Source: Tepidiphilus sp. J10
GTDB taxonomy: Bacteria > Pseudomonadota > Gammaproteobacteria > Burkholderiales > Thiobacillaceae
DNA length: 51,591 bases
Reading direction: 5' to 3'
Assembly (NCBI GenBank): GCA_945897955.1
Contig: CAMDGQ010000024.1
Location: 1 to 51,591, forward strand
The stretch's first letter is position 1. Each line of letters begins with the position of its first letter. The translations under genes and the position numbers were made by a program. Below are positions 32,811 to 41,716 of this stretch, in pieces. The notes under the pieces are model-generated. The model did no database searches and was not told where the DNA came from. It was given only the letters and a program-made list of their open reading frames with translations.

Positions 32811-33008
32811 TCAATCCCGGCCTGTTCCGGCCTGGTCCTGCTCCATCTCGTCATGCTCCGACGGAACCTTGTAGCGTTCTTCCGCCCAAGCACCCAGATC
32901 AATCAACTTGCAGCGCTCGCTGCAAAAAGGTCGAAAAGCGTTTTCCGGCCGCCACGCTACCGGCTTGCCACAGGTTGGGCAGGCTACCTGCCTGAATTCC
33001 TTCGCCAT
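32811..33008 (-). CDS. yacG: DNA gyrase inhibitor YacG
   Basis: 65-aa zinc-ribbon protein; in E. coli it binds GyrB and inhibits gyrase. Seen: two Cys pairs ACPTCGKPV and [14 protein letters not shown], all four zinc ligands present. Start chosen at [14 protein letters not shown] (33008); a longer frame to 33131 lacks support. It is isolated here from the coaE/pilD neighbourhood where it often occurs, but the pilin gene is close, divergent. Confidence 0.88.
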   Translation of the reverse strand: MAKEFRQVACPTCGKPVAWRPENAFRPFCSERCKLIDLGAWAEERYKVPSEHDEMEQDQAGTGRD

Positions 33009-33403
33009 TGATGCTCCAGATTGCCTATTTCCTCGAAAGACTGCACGGCCAGTCGCGCATTTATCTGCACAAGCCATGCCGTGTGGTGCATGCCTTGAAA
33101 TAGATCGGCCATCGGAACAGCAACGATCCACACATCACCGCCGGCCTATCCAATCAGGCGTGACACATCACAAGTCACGCCAGCCTCTTACCCATTACGT
33201 CAGGCAGTGTGACGAAAAACGGCAGCCCCAGCCAGCAACAGACTGCACCATCAACGACAATATGAATATTAATACATACAAAACAATAGCTTATGAATTA
33301 CATGACACAGCAGTAATGGATGGCATGTTTCTGGCTTTTAACTAACCGCCGCGCCCCATTTTGAGCACCGGCGCTTTTTCAAACTGAAACCAAGGAGCTT
33401 CAA
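33009..33403. other. Upstream region of the pilin gene
   Basis: About 395 bp without a gene between divergent yacG and pilA. It contains a 7-bp inverted repeat GCGTGAC (33158-33164) / GTCACGC (33174-33180), two GACAC (GTGTC on the other strand) elements at 33162 and 33304 that resemble PilR-type recognition sites, an AT-rich patch around 33260-33315 and the sigma-54-like promoter at 33321. Confidence 0.5.
33321..33336 (+). promoter_or_regulatory. Sigma-54 (-24/-12) promoter candidate for pilA
   Basis: TGGCATGTTTCTGGCT compared with the consensus TGGCACG-N4-TTGCW: the invariant GG and GC have correct spacing, with two mismatches. It would give a transcript starting about 55 bases before the pilA ATG. 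Type IV pilin genes are driven by RpoN and PilR in several proteobacteria. Confidence 0.55.
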
Positions 33404-33874
33404 ATGACGCAACTGAATCAACTACGCAATCGTTCCGGCCAGTCCGGCTTTACCTTGATCGAACTGCTGATCGTCGTCGCCATCATCGGCATCCTGGCTG
33501 CGATCGCGGTACCGAGTTATCAAAGCTATTCCAACAAGGCCAAGTTCTCCGAAGTCATCAACGCCACAGCGCCTTACAAAACCGGCGTGGAAATCTGCTT
33601 CCAGGCCAATGGTGGGGTATTCTTACCATGCGACAGCGCGGCTGATGGTTCACATGACCCCAACATTCCTGCCGCAATTACTGCTGCTGGCGGGGGTCTT
33701 GGTAAATATGTTGCAACTCTCACTGTGTTAGATGGCGCGATTACAGCTACAGGCAGTGGTGCAGCTCCGCTGAATTCCACTTACGTATTGACGCCGACCT
33801 CCTCCGCCGCAGGCATAGTCTGGACGCTGACTACCGGCACCGCGACTTGTGACGACAATGGTCTGTGCTCATAA
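33404..33874 (+). CDS. pilA: Type IV major pilin PilA
   Basis: Type IV pilin of 156 aa, exported and processed by prepilin peptidase. The leader ends at Gly15 and is followed by the methylated Phe and conserved Glu of [20 protein letters not shown]. The mature protein is about 141 aa. A C-terminal disulfide loop is likely (CDDNGLC), and the protein ends with Ser. There are two more Cys in the mature part (EICF and LPCD). Ribosome site AAGGAGC precedes the ATG. A strong terminator follows (33971). Confidence 0.95.
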   Translation: MTQLNQLRNRSGQSGFTLIELLIVVAIIGILAAIAVPSYQSYSNKAKFSEVINATAPYKTGVEICFQANGGVFLPCDSAADGSHDPNIPAAITAAGGGLGKYVATLTVLDGAITATGSGAAPLNSTYVLTPTSSAAGIVWTLTTGTATCDDNGLCS

Positions 33875-33970
33875 ACAGCCAATTGAATCTACAAGAAAAA
33901 TGGTCGCAGCCTTGCAAATCAAGTTTTCAGAGACCCGCATTGCCTGAAATCTGATTTCCTTCACCTCTTG

Positions 33971-33997
33971 ACGCCGGCCTCTCGCCGGCGTTTTTTT
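33971..33997 (+). terminator. Rho-independent terminator after pilA
   Basis: Stem ACGCCGGC / GCCGGCGT (8 bp) with a 5-base loop, then seven T. It sits between pilA and the oligosaccharyltransferase, so read-through would be needed for co-transcription. Confidence 0.85.
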
Positions 33998-34011
33998 ATT
34001 CCACATTATTG

Positions 34012-35949
34012 ATGCCTGTCTGGCCATTCGTTTTGCTCGCGCTTTCGGTTCAACTGATTGCGCCATTTTCCGCTCTGCCTGCGCTACTGCTCCTGCCAGT
34101 CGCTCTGGCTGCGGCATGGCGGAGTTCCCCCGTGAGCGGCGCACTTTCCTGGCTGTTGTCGGGCTGGCTGGCATGGCTGCCGATCTCCGTTGCGGTGGCC
34201 GTTTCGCCAGGCTTGGCGCTGCCGCAGGCTGCGGTTCTGCTCTGCCTGCCACTGGCCTGGCTGGCGGGGGCTGCACTTGATGCGCGAAGCCAGCTTGACC
34301 GGCTGCTGACGCGAGTCCTGCCGGTCATGCTGGGGATTCTGCTGGTCTGGGGACTGATGCAAGGCCCCAACACGTTTACGCAGAAACCGCAGGGACCATT
34401 CAATGATCCCAATACCTATGCAGCCGTGCTTAACCTAATCAGCTTGCCATTGCTGGCGCATTACCTGGCCAGCAATCTCGCGCATATACCGCGCTGGCGT
34501 CGCACCGGTCACCTGGCCATGCTGGCGGCAGTCGCTTTTGTCGCATTTCTGGTGGCATCACGCGGTGCATCCCTGGCCCTAATACTGGTGTTGCCTCCCC
34601 TGCTCTGGCTCGCTCGCAAGCAACCCGACTTTTTTCGCAAGATGGCATTGTTGACCACTGTGGTGCTGGTGTCCTATTTCGCGGCGCAATACGTCAGCGA
34701 AGGTCTTTCCGTAGCGCAACGTCTGGCGGATACGGTAGCCGGCGGCGACCCTTCACGCATCATGTTGATGCGCTCGGCCTGGCTGATGATCCAGGACCAC
34801 CCCTGGCTGGGCAGCGGGCTCGGATCCTTCCGGCTGCTTTATCCGCAACATCGTTCCGGGAACGAGTCCACCACGGCAGGCGGTTGGGTTCATAACGATT
34901 ATCTGCAACTCTGGCAGGAAGCCGGCTTGCCGATGTTCCTGCTGTTGCTCGGACTTGTATTTTGGGTAGCCTGGGCAGTCTGGCGCACAGTGCGCGAAGG
35001 CGGGCATGCGGCCTTGTTGCGCATGGGCTATCTGGCCGCCGTTGGCGCAATCCTGTTGCACGCCTTGGTAAATTTCCTGTTCTATTTCGCGCTGGTGGGT
35101 TCATTGGTCGGCTTGTATCTGGCGCGCGTCAGCCAGCCTGCCAAGGAGCCGACAAAAGCCGACGTACCAGGCAGGGCAGGGGCGGATACCCTGCGCGCAA
35201 AGCGCATGGCCATTGCCGGCTATGCCTTTGTTCTCGGTTATCTGCTGGTTGGCCAGGTTGCAGTGGAAGTGCTGCTTGGCGAGGCACGCTCGATCCAGCG
35301 CTCGTTGTATGCATATGGAGTGATCTATCCCCGCTATGAAGCAGCTTTCTGGGTTTCCGTGCTGGCGCCGTTTCATCCAACGCCACAGCACATCATGGGC
35401 CTGGAACTGGCGGATGCTTTCATTCTGGGCGGAGGCAAAGATGAAGCCGTGCGCGCTGATGCGCTGGAACGCATGGAAGCGGGATGGCAGCGAGCGCCGT
35501 GCTATCTGCCTTACGCCAATGACGCCCTGGCCGTCATTCGCCAGGAAACCTCCGGCATCCCCCTTACCGACTCGCTGCGCGCGAAAGGCCGGAAAATCGT
35601 CGATCGCAACCTCGAATGCAATGCCCGCCATGGCTTGAGCTATTACCATGCCGGCGGCCTGGCCAAAAATGCTTCCGAATCCATGATGTGGTGGCAGGCA
35701 GGTCTGGCAGCTTCACCCAATCTCGGAGATCGTCTGTTGCTCGCCACCGCTATCCTGTCGCGCACAACACCAGGTCAGGAAAAAACATTGGCCGAGTTGG
35801 GCGCACAGATGGCGCAGGGGATACGCGGCATGGAGTCCAACCCCGGCATATACCCGGATCAGGTTTTCTGGACCAATGCACAACAGCAGCTTTACCGGAT
35901 TGCCGGCCAGCGCATGATCGAACTGGTTCGGCCACCTGGCTACAAATAG
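34012..35949 (+). CDS. PglL/PilO-type O-oligosaccharyltransferase
   Basis: Polytopic inner-membrane protein of 645 aa in the Wzy_C/O-antigen-ligase superfamily. N-terminal part has many membrane helices; the catalytic periplasmic loop includes GGWVHNDYLQLWQEAGLPM with His294, the conserved H-D-x-x-L signature. A long hydrophilic C-terminal domain (from about residue 400, Wzy_C_2-like) is typical of PglL, which transfers lipid-linked glycans to Ser/Thr of pilins. Sits right after pilA, so the pilin is the likely acceptor (inference). ATG 34012 is used; no clear ribosome site. Confidence 0.87.
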   Translation: MPVWPFVLLALSVQLIAPFSALPALLLLPVALAAAWRSSPVSGALSWLLSGWLAWLPISVAVAVSPGLALPQAAVLLCLPLAWLAGAALDARSQLDRLLTRVLPVMLGILLVWGLMQGPNTFTQKPQGPFNDPNTYAAVLNLISLPLLAHYLASNLAHIPRWRRTGHLAMLAAVAFVAFLVASRGASLALILVLPPLLWLARKQPDFFRKMALLTTVVLVSYFAAQYVSEGLSVAQRLADTVAGGDPSRIMLMRSAWLMIQDHPWLGSGLGSFRLLYPQHRSGNESTTAGGWVHNDYLQLWQEAGLPMFLLLLGLVFWVAWAVWRTVREGGHAALLRMGYLAAVGAILLHALVNFLFYFALVGSLVGLYLARVSQPAKEPTKADVPGRAGADTLRAKRMAIAGYAFVLGYLLVGQVAVEVLLGEARSIQRSLYAYGVIYPRYEAAFWVSVLAPFHPTPQHIMGLELADAFILGGGKDEAVRADALERMEAGWQRAPCYLPYANDALAVIRQETSGIPLTDSLRAKGRKIVDRNLECNARHGLSYYHAGGLAKNASESMMWWQAGLAASPNLGDRLLLATAILSRTTPGQEKTLAELGAQMAQGIRGMESNPGIYPDQVFWTNAQQQLYRIAGQRMIELVRPPGYK

Positions 35950-35970
35950 CGATTAAATAGCACTCCGCTA

Positions 35971-35999
35971 TTGCGACCTGAGTGATCGCCACCTATAAT
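35971..35999 (+). promoter_or_regulatory. Sigma-70 promoter of tRNA-Asp
   Basis: -35 TTGCGA (35971-35976), 17-bp spacer, perfect -10 TATAAT (35994-35999). The transcript would start near 36006, about 54 bases before the tRNA. Confidence 0.8.
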
Positions 36000-36059
36000 G
36001 CGCGGACTTTGTAGCTGCCTTCGAAAGAAGCCGCTGCTTAAAGAGTAACGCAGCAAATT

Positions 36060-36136
36060 GGAGTGGTAGTTCAGTCGGTTAGAATACCGGCCTGTCACGC
36101 CGGGGGTCGCGGGTTCGAGTCCCGTCCACTCCGCCA
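36060..36136 (+). tRNA. tRNA-Asp (GTC)
   Basis: 77 bases that fold as a cloverleaf: acceptor stem GGAGTGG / CCACTCC, anticodon loop CTGTCAC with anticodon GTC, T arm GCGGG-TTCGAGT-CCCGT, encoded 3' CCA. It is intact and has its own promoter and terminator. Confidence 0.97.
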
Positions 36137-36150
36137 AGCTTCAAACAGAA

Positions 36151-36174
36151 AAGCGCCTCTCGGGGCGCTTTTTT
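36151..36174 (+). terminator. Rho-independent terminator of tRNA-Asp
   Basis: Stem AAGCGCC / GGCGCTT with a 6-base loop, followed by TTTT. Confidence 0.85.
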
Positions 36175-36418
36175 GTTGTGGTGCACACTTTGCCAGGCGC
36201 CGTTGTTCGCTGCAAGCGGCATCGGACGGGGATGGGCTGCGATCATGGGCATGGGCTTCTCCCGGTGTGGATAATCCTGCAATCCCGGTTCGCGGGGTAT
36301 CATCCGGCCAACCGGATTTGCCGGTGAATCACCCCAGAGCCTATGCCCCTTCCTGCCCGCTCCTCTTCTCATTGTGCCGCGCTGCCCGTGAGGGCCGCTG
36401 CGGACACGGAGTCGGCGC

Positions 36419-36976
36419 ATGATTGATTTTTCCACGTTCCACGCGCGCGACTACGCCTTTCTGGGCGTTGCGCTGGTAGCGGTTTATGTCGTCTTTTCGA
36501 TGGTGCGACTGATGCTGCTGGCCTTGAGTCGGCGCAAGTCCGGGACAGCGGTACATGTGGAAATTCCCCATGCTTACGATTCAGTGGCGCTCGCCCAGGC
36601 CGAGGCGGGTCGCAATCTGCCGCGGACGGCACCGGCGGAGCCACCGCCGGTGCGGGTTACCGCGGAAGAGTGCTCTTTGCCTCCTGATTTTGCCCGCGAA
36701 CTGGCGCATTCGAGCCTTGAGCTTGAAGTCCAGAATTTGCGGCGCGATGCCGAAAAACTGCGTGCGGAGATGCAGTGCCTGGCCGAGGAGGTCCGGCATC
36801 TGAAGGCGTCACGAAACGTTTCGCCGGCTTACGGGGAAGCCATGACCCTTGCGCAGCAAGGTGAGCCGCCCGCCGGCATTGCCGCCCAATGCGGCATCTC
36901 GGTCGGCGAGGCGGAACTGGTCGCCGCGCTGGCGCGAAGCGAGCCGGGCCTGAACCTGCAAAAAAAGGCCAAGTAG
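36419..36976 (+). CDS. DUF2802 membrane-anchored motility-associated protein
   Basis: 185-aa protein with one N-terminal membrane helix (AFLGVALVAVYVVFSMVRL), a central coiled coil from SSLELEVQNLRRDAEKLRAE, and a C-terminal helical DUF2802 unit (YGEAMTLAQQGEPPAGIAAQ then CGISVGEAELVAALAR). DUF2802 genes regularly accompany flagellar loci; function is not established. The 282-bp gap before it (36137-36418) has only the tRNA terminator and a GC-rich stretch. Converges with the HDOD gene. Confidence 0.75.
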   Translation: MIDFSTFHARDYAFLGVALVAVYVVFSMVRLMLLALSRRKSGTAVHVEIPHAYDSVALAQAEAGRNLPRTAPAEPPPVRVTAEECSLPPDFARELAHSSLELEVQNLRRDAEKLRAEMQCLAEEVRHLKASRNVSPAYGEAMTLAQQGEPPAGIAAQCGISVGEAELVAALARSEPGLNLQKKAK

Positions 36977-37054
36977 ACATGAAGACCGCAGCACCGACCC
37001 GGATCCCCTTCGCCAGCGCCACCTTGGACGCCGATTCGACAGAGGGATGATGCT

Positions 37055-37936
37055 TCAGGCAGGTGGCGGCACAAACGGCTCGCCCGCTGCAGCCATCGCC
37101 AGCAGGTTCTGTGCGGTGGACTCATCCACATCCAGACGTCGCACCAGAGTCTCCTGATCCACGCGGAGCAGGTCGCGGATTGCCGTGAAGTCATCAGGCA
37201 AGGCCGGATCATTCCAGCCATCGGCGGAATGGCGGGCGAGATCGACGGCGAGTTTGACGTTGCGAACGCGCGGATTTTCAGCCTGCCGATGATCCAGCAA
37301 CTGAGCCAGCAGCTCGGGCAGCCGCCAGGCCTCGGTCAGCGCCAACTTGAGGCGATAGAGCGGCACACCATAGATCTCTTCCTGGAGCGTTGCCGAGCGC
37401 TCGTTAGGTTGTGCGAGCTGGGCGTTGCGAACCTGCAGCGCCAGCTTTGGCGCAAAAAGCCACATCAGGAGTTCGGCGACATCATGCAGCAGCGTCGCCA
37501 GCGTGATCTCATCGACATCCACATCGCGTCGCAGTATCGCCCAGTCGCGCGCCCAGTGCGCTGCCCGGCGCGCGCGCGTGATGGATTTGAGCAAGCCAAG
37601 CAGGGCCGGCAGGTGATCGTTCAACTGATCTTCGGCCACGGACAGGTTCTGGAAGTCGCGGAAAAAGGGCGTGATGCCGATCATCATGATCGCCCGGTCT
37701 ATCGTGGTTATATCTGTGGTCTGGCGCGCGCGGCGATGCGTCTCGATGTAGGCCAGCACCTTCAATGTCAGCAGCGGGTCGTGCAGAATCACCCCCGCCA
37801 GCACGCGGCCGTTGACCGTATCCGCATTTTCGCGCAGCCGCTCCAGTTCATGAATCGAGTTGCGCAGCACCGGCAAATCGGTCTGGGCAAAGAAGTCGAT
37901 CCAGGCGTCTGTATCGGGGAGCGAATGGTCGATCAT
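37055..37936 (-). CDS. HDOD-domain signalling protein
   Basis: Protein of 293 aa with one HDOD domain, a degenerate HD-type domain that lacks phosphodiesterase residues and acts in signalling or regulation. Seen: TDLPVLRNSIHELERLRE, ADTVNGRVLAGVILHDPLLT, a central TRARRAAHWARDWAI, and LATLLHDVAELLMWLFAP. The start ATG 37936 is taken; an in-frame TTG at 37999 is the only longer choice. Its position next to flagellin genes is inferred to mean motility signalling. Confidence 0.8.
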   Translation of the reverse strand: MIDHSLPDTDAWIDFFAQTDLPVLRNSIHELERLRENADTVNGRVLAGVILHDPLLTLKVLAYIETHRRARQTTDITTIDRAIMMIGITPFFRDFQNLSVAEDQLNDHLPALLGLLKSITRARRAAHWARDWAILRRDVDVDEITLATLLHDVAELLMWLFAPKLALQVRNAQLAQPNERSATLQEEIYGVPLYRLKLALTEAWRLPELLAQLLDHRQAENPRVRNVKLAVDLARHSADGWNDPALPDDFTAIRDLLRVDQETLVRRLDVDESTAQNLLAMAAAGEPFVPPPA

Positions 37937-38371
37937 GGAGATGCCCGTGGCGTGTTGGGGATGATGAAGGGAATGTAGCAGCTTCACTTGCCAATTCAAA
38001 TGGCGTCGTTGATTTCGGCATGCCCGAAGCCGCCGGGTTTCTGCATTTCCGCGAGTTCGTCAATGTATGGGCGACTCGCCGGTTTGCACCTGATTGCGGG
38101 CAGAGGCCTGCAATCGCCGTTCCGCCAGCGCCGACTTTTTGCGCACCATGGACATTTCCTGCAGCTTTGCTGCCACCGCCCGCGGTACGAACTTCGCCGG
38201 GCATGCGGGTCGATGGGTTTGGCGAAAGCCGGCAGTGAGGCGCCGGTCCGGATCTTCATGGAAAGCCTCTGCCGTCTGACTGATGGGCGGCAGGCACGAT
38301 GAGGCTCAAGTTTTTCCCGCCAGTGCCGTAAAAGTCCGTTCAACCGGTCATTTTCCTTGAGGAGTTGCGGC
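37937..38371. other. Intergenic stretch between HDOD and YjfB genes
   Basis: 435 bp between divergent genes. On the minus strand, 38060-38155 holds a 31-codon frame (MSMVRKKSALAERRLQASAR...) with protein-like composition; two other minus-strand frames upstream look related through a shift, so this could be a decayed gene. No promoter can be assigned to the YjfB gene. Confidence 0.4.
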
Positions 38372-38572
38372 ATGGATGTCACTGCCATCGTTTCAGTCGC
38401 GGTCGAAACGGCCCAGGCCCGCACGGCGGAAGCTGTATCCATGGCGGTGCTGAAGCGGGCACTCGAGATTCAGGCTCAGGGGGACGTGCAACTGGTGCAG
38501 GCGGCGGTCCAGTCCATGCCGGCTGCGGGCAACCCGCCGCATCTGGGCAACTTCATTGATATTTTCGGCTGA
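38372..38572 (+). CDS. YjfB-family putative motility protein
   Basis: 66-aa protein of the YjfB family (PF14070), predicted in motility. Seen: MDVTAIVSVAVETAQARTAE, AVLKRALEIQAQGDVQLVQA and the end PPHLGNFIDIFG. ATG 38372 is preceded by TTGAGGAG at a good distance; a longer frame from 38357 lacks it. It lies 197 bp before fliC and the sigma-28-like promoter. Confidence 0.75.
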   Translation: MDVTAIVSVAVETAQARTAEAVSMAVLKRALEIQAQGDVQLVQAAVQSMPAAGNPPHLGNFIDIFG

Positions 38573-38644
38573 ACCAGAAGCGAGCCGCCGCGCGCCGTCA
38601 TCCGAGGCAAATCAGTAACCCGACCGGGTTTATCACTCAGCACC

Positions 38645-38671
38645 TAAAGTTTTCCGACCCCGCTCCGTAAA
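38645..38671 (+). promoter_or_regulatory. Sigma-28 promoter candidate of fliC
   Basis: TAAA(G) -35 box, 15-base spacer, then TCCGTAAA (consensus TAAA-N15-GCCGATAA, five of eight positions agree in the -10 part). The leader to the fliC ATG is about 90 bases. The same architecture recurs before fliD (43074-43100). Confidence 0.65.
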
Positions 38672-38769
38672 TGCACCTGTAGACGATCAGACATCGCCTA
38701 AAACACTGAGCCGGTTCCCAGGCAAAAGCCACAGGCCGACAAAGATAACCCTCTGTAAGGAGAAGCAAA

Positions 38770-40941
38770 ATGGCACAAACAATCAACACCAACGTTGCCT
38801 CGCTGAACGCACAGCGCAATTTGGGGACTTCGCAGTCCGCTCTGGCAACCTCCCTGCAGCGCCTGTCTTCCGGCCTGCGCATCAACAGCGCCAAGGACGA
38901 CGCGGCCGGCCTGGCAATTTCCGACCGCATGTCGGCACAGATTCGCGGCCTGAACCAGGCAGTGCGCAACGCCAACGATGGCATTTCGCTGTCGCAAACC
39001 GGCGAAGGTGCGCTGAATGAGGTATCCAACAACTTGCAGCGTATCCGCGAGCTGGCGATCCAGTCCACCAACGGCACCAATACCGCGGCCGACCGCCAGG
39101 CGCTGGATGCCGAAGTTCAACAGCGGCTGGCCGAAATCGATCGTATTTCGGCACAGACGTCGTTCAACGGACAAAAGATTCTGGATGGCTCGCTTGGCAC
39201 CGCCGCATTCCAGGTGGGCGCAAACGTCGGCGAGTCGATTTCGGTCAATCTCACGACCAGCACCAGAACTTCCGCAACCGGCGCCATCGCCAGCGCGACC
39301 ACCACCAGCCTTACCACTGCCGCCGTGGCCGACACGCCGGCCACCAGCGGCCGCATCACCATCAATCCCTCGACGTTCAACTTCGGTGTGGGTGCTACCC
39401 CGCAGGTCGACGGCAAGAACAGCATGGCGGGCGCAACCGGCGGCGTGTATGACTTCAGTGCCGCAGCCGCCGTCGTCGGCAACAATGTGCAAACCAACAC
39501 GCGCACGGACTTCAGCCTCACCAACCTGACTCAGTTCAATGTTGTCCAGGGTGCGAATACCGCCACCATCACGCTAAGCACAAATCTTACAAACGCTGCA
39601 GGTGTGGCATCCGAGATTCAGACTCAATTGCAGGCAACTACGGGCTTTGCTACTGCCACTGTGGCTGCTACCGCGACCGGCTTCAAGATTTCAGGCGTCG
39701 GTGCCCTCGCTGTTGCAGTGGGTGCTCTTGATGGCAACGCCACAGGAAATGGTATGGTCGCCTCGGCCGGCAATGCCGGCGGCGCAAACCAGAACGCGAC
39801 TTTCACGATCGACGGTACCGCCGTCACCGTGAATACCGCTGTCACCACCCCGGCCACGCTGGTCACCGCCATCAATGCCGCGATCACCACTGCGGGCGCC
39901 CCGCTGACCGGCTACACGGCGGCCATTGACGGCGCCGGCGTCAAGATCACCCACACCGGCTCCACCACCGCCGTTGCAATCACCGCCGCCAATGCCTCTG
40001 CCGTGAATAACGGCCTGGTGAATGGTACCGGTACGGGCGGCACGGCCGCGGTGTCCTCCACCAACGCCACCTTCACCGCCGACGGGCAAGCCGTATCGCT
40101 GACGACCAGCTACGCAAGTTTCAACGCCCTGGCGACCGATATCGCCGCCCAGATGAACACCGCGGTAGCGGGCACCTACACGGTGACCAATACTGCCGGC
40201 GCCCTGGAAATCAAGAAAGTGGCAACCGGCTTGGCATCTACGGCGGTGAATATCACTGCGGCGGGCGGTTTTGCCTCCAACGCCGGGATCGCGGTTGCAT
40301 CCGGTACGGCTGGCGCGGCCCTTGTCGTCGGCAGCAACGGCGGCATTGCCCAGGGCGCTTCATTCACCCTGGCCACGGGCGATCTGACCCTGGCAGCGGG
40401 ATCCAACGCTGTGGTCGATCTGGCGGGCAGCTATACCACCCTGCAAAGTCTGGTGGATGCGGTCAACAGCAAGGTCAGCGGAGTGAATGCATCCACCTCG
40501 GGCGGAACCTTGTCCCTGTCGTCGGCACAAGCCATCTCGGCGGCTGGAACCAAGGCGACCGTGGCGACGAATGCCGGCGGCTTTGGCCTCTCCGCGACGA
40601 CCGCGGCCACCGTGAGCGCGTCCAACTCACTGCTTACGGCCAACGTGCTGACCTCTGCGGCGGCAAATACCGCCGTGCAGCGGATCGACTCGGCGCTGGA
40701 AGTGGTGAATGGCCTGCGTGGCACTTTCGGTGCGGTGCAGAACCGTTTCGAGTCTGTGATCGGCAACCTGCAGACCGCGTCCGAGAACCTGGTCTCTGCA
40801 CAAAGCCGTATCCGTGACACCGACTTTGCGTCAGAAACGGCGGCATTGACCCGCAATCAGATCCTGCAACAAGCGGGTATCGCGATGCTGGCGCAGGCCA
40901 ATGCACTGCCGAATCAGGTCCTGACACTGCTGCGCGGTTAA
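38770..40941 (+). CDS. fliC: Flagellin FliC, long form
   Basis: Filament protein of 723 aa. Conserved N-terminal D0/D1 ([20 protein letters not shown] to [20 protein letters not shown], about residues 1-170) and C-terminal D1/D0 ([20 protein letters not shown] to the end LRG). Between them is an unusually large Thr/Ala-rich hypervariable domain (about residues 170-630) with several repeated units of beta-strand, an alpha helix that reads like a [10 protein letters not shown] or DAVNSKVSG segment, and a strand, which are Flagellin_IN-like. Excellent AAGGAG ribosome site. Only one flagellin gene is in the window. Confidence 0.97.
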   Translation: MAQTINTNVASLNAQRNLGTSQSALATSLQRLSSGLRINSAKDDAAGLAISDRMSAQIRGLNQAVRNANDGISLSQTGEGALNEVSNNLQRIRELAIQSTNGTNTAADRQALDAEVQQRLAEIDRISAQTSFNGQKILDGSLGTAAFQVGANVGESISVNLTTSTRTSATGAIASATTTSLTTAAVADTPATSGRITINPSTFNFGVGATPQVDGKNSMAGATGGVYDFSAAAAVVGNNVQTNTRTDFSLTNLTQFNVVQGANTATITLSTNLTNAAGVASEIQTQLQATTGFATATVAATATGFKISGVGALAVAVGALDGNATGNGMVASAGNAGGANQNATFTIDGTAVTVNTAVTTPATLVTAINAAITTAGAPLTGYTAAIDGAGVKITHTGSTTAVAITAANASAVNNGLVNGTGTGGTAAVSSTNATFTADGQAVSLTTSYASFNALATDIAAQMNTAVAGTYTVTNTAGALEIKKVATGLASTAVNITAAGGFASNAGIAVASGTAGAALVVGSNGGIAQGASFTLATGDLTLAAGSNAVVDLAGSYTTLQSLVDAVNSKVSGVNASTSGGTLSLSSAQAISAAGTKATVATNAGGFGLSATTAATVSASNSLLTANVLTSAAANTAVQRIDSALEVVNGLRGTFGAVQNRFESVIGNLQTASENLVSAQSRIRDTDFASETAALTRNQILQQAGIAMLAQANALPNQVLTLLRG

Positions 40942-40968
40942 ACGGCCCGCTTCTAAGCTAAGCCGAAA

Positions 40969-41000
40969 GGCCGGGGTGGCGCGCAAGCGCAACCCCGGCC
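40969..41000 (+). terminator. Strong GC-rich hairpin after fliC
   Basis: GGCCGGGGT (40969-40977) and ACCCCGGCC (40992-41000) enclose a 14-base loop. There is no T-tract, so it may protect the fliC 3' end or reduce read-through into flaG rather than stop all transcription. Confidence 0.6.
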
Positions 41001-41018
41001 CCGTGCAAAGGAGGCAGC

Positions 41019-41399
41019 ATGAACATTCAATCCGTCAGCAGTTCCGGCACCGCCGGGTTGTCCCCGGTAGCCGCACAGGGGGGCGCGCCGCAGGCCGTCG
41101 CACCGTTGCCGACGTCAGCAGTGCAAATCCAGCCGCTGCCGGGCCAGGCCAGCCAGGCGCAAGCCGTTCCTGAACGGGCGCAGGTTGAAGTGGCCGTGGC
41201 GAAGGTCAAGGTGCAAATTCAGGCCATCAGCGATAACAGCCTGGATTTCTCCATCGACGACAACAGCGGGAAGACGATTGTGCGGGTCACCGACAAGGAG
41301 TCCGGTGAATTGATCCGGCAGATACCGTCCCAGGAAATGCTCGAGATCGCCCGCTCTATCGATCGCCTGCAAGGCATGTTGGTGAAACAGACAGCCTGA
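41019..41399 (+). CDS. flaG: Flagellar protein FlaG
   Basis: 126-aa FlaG protein, which helps set flagellar filament length. The N-terminal half is a low-complexity Pro/Ala/Gln stretch, followed by the conserved FlaG core LDFSIDDNSGKTIVRVTDKE and QEMLEIARSIDRLQGMLVKQ. AGGAGG ribosome site 6 bases before the ATG. It ends at the terminator (41436). Confidence 0.93.
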   Translation: MNIQSVSSSGTAGLSPVAAQGGAPQAVAPLPTSAVQIQPLPGQASQAQAVPERAQVEVAVAKVKVQIQAISDNSLDFSIDDNSGKTIVRVTDKESGELIRQIPSQEMLEIARSIDRLQGMLVKQTA

Positions 41400-41435
41400 C
41401 GCCTTCCCACAAGGAAGTCGGCAGGAAAAGGAAAA

Positions 41436-41463
41436 CCCGCCCGGCTCGCCGGAGCGGGCTTTT
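41436..41463 (+). terminator. Rho-independent terminator after flaG
   Basis: Stem CCCGC-CCGGC / GCCGG-A-GCGGG with a 2-base loop and one bulged A, followed by CTTTT. Confidence 0.7.
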
Positions 41464-41716
41464 CCCGTTCACACCCGATGTCGGCGCTGGCGCGAATGGA
41501 GGCACCCGCGGGCGAACGGCGGCTGGATTCCGGTTGCGGAATCCCCGGCCGGCCGATCTACGTAGATGTCGCAGCTTCCCGCGGCATTCACGGATGGACA
41601 AGTCGCATTTCCTTTGGGACTATCCCTGCAATGGCTGCGCACCGCCGCATTCTCACGGCGGTGCGACGGCCAGCGGCCGTTTATCAAACCAAGCAGCTCC
41701 GACCTGGAAACCTTGA
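41464..41716. other. Intergenic stretch with hairpins
   Basis: No clear gene between flaG and the next. Two perfect hairpins are present: GGATTCCG / CGGAATCC (41525-41544) and GCACCGCCG / CGGCGGTGC (41639-41664). A plus-strand frame beginning MSQLPAAFTDGQVAF at 41566 runs into the next gene in another frame and has no ribosome site; it is left unresolved. Confidence 0.45.

Noticed and set aside
32688..33011. Plus-strand frame overlapping yacG
   Set aside because: It starts within a repeat copy and is antisense to yacG, which has all four zinc ligands.
36060..36136. tRNA-Asp as an integration site of a mobile island
   Set aside because: No integrase gene and no repeated tRNA 3' end in the next 15 kb; the genes after it are ordinary motility genes.
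37996..38442. Minus-strand frame of 148 codons in front of YjfB
   Set aside because: It covers the YjfB start antisense and has shadow-like composition; only the 38060-38155 part looks protein-like, and in a different frame.
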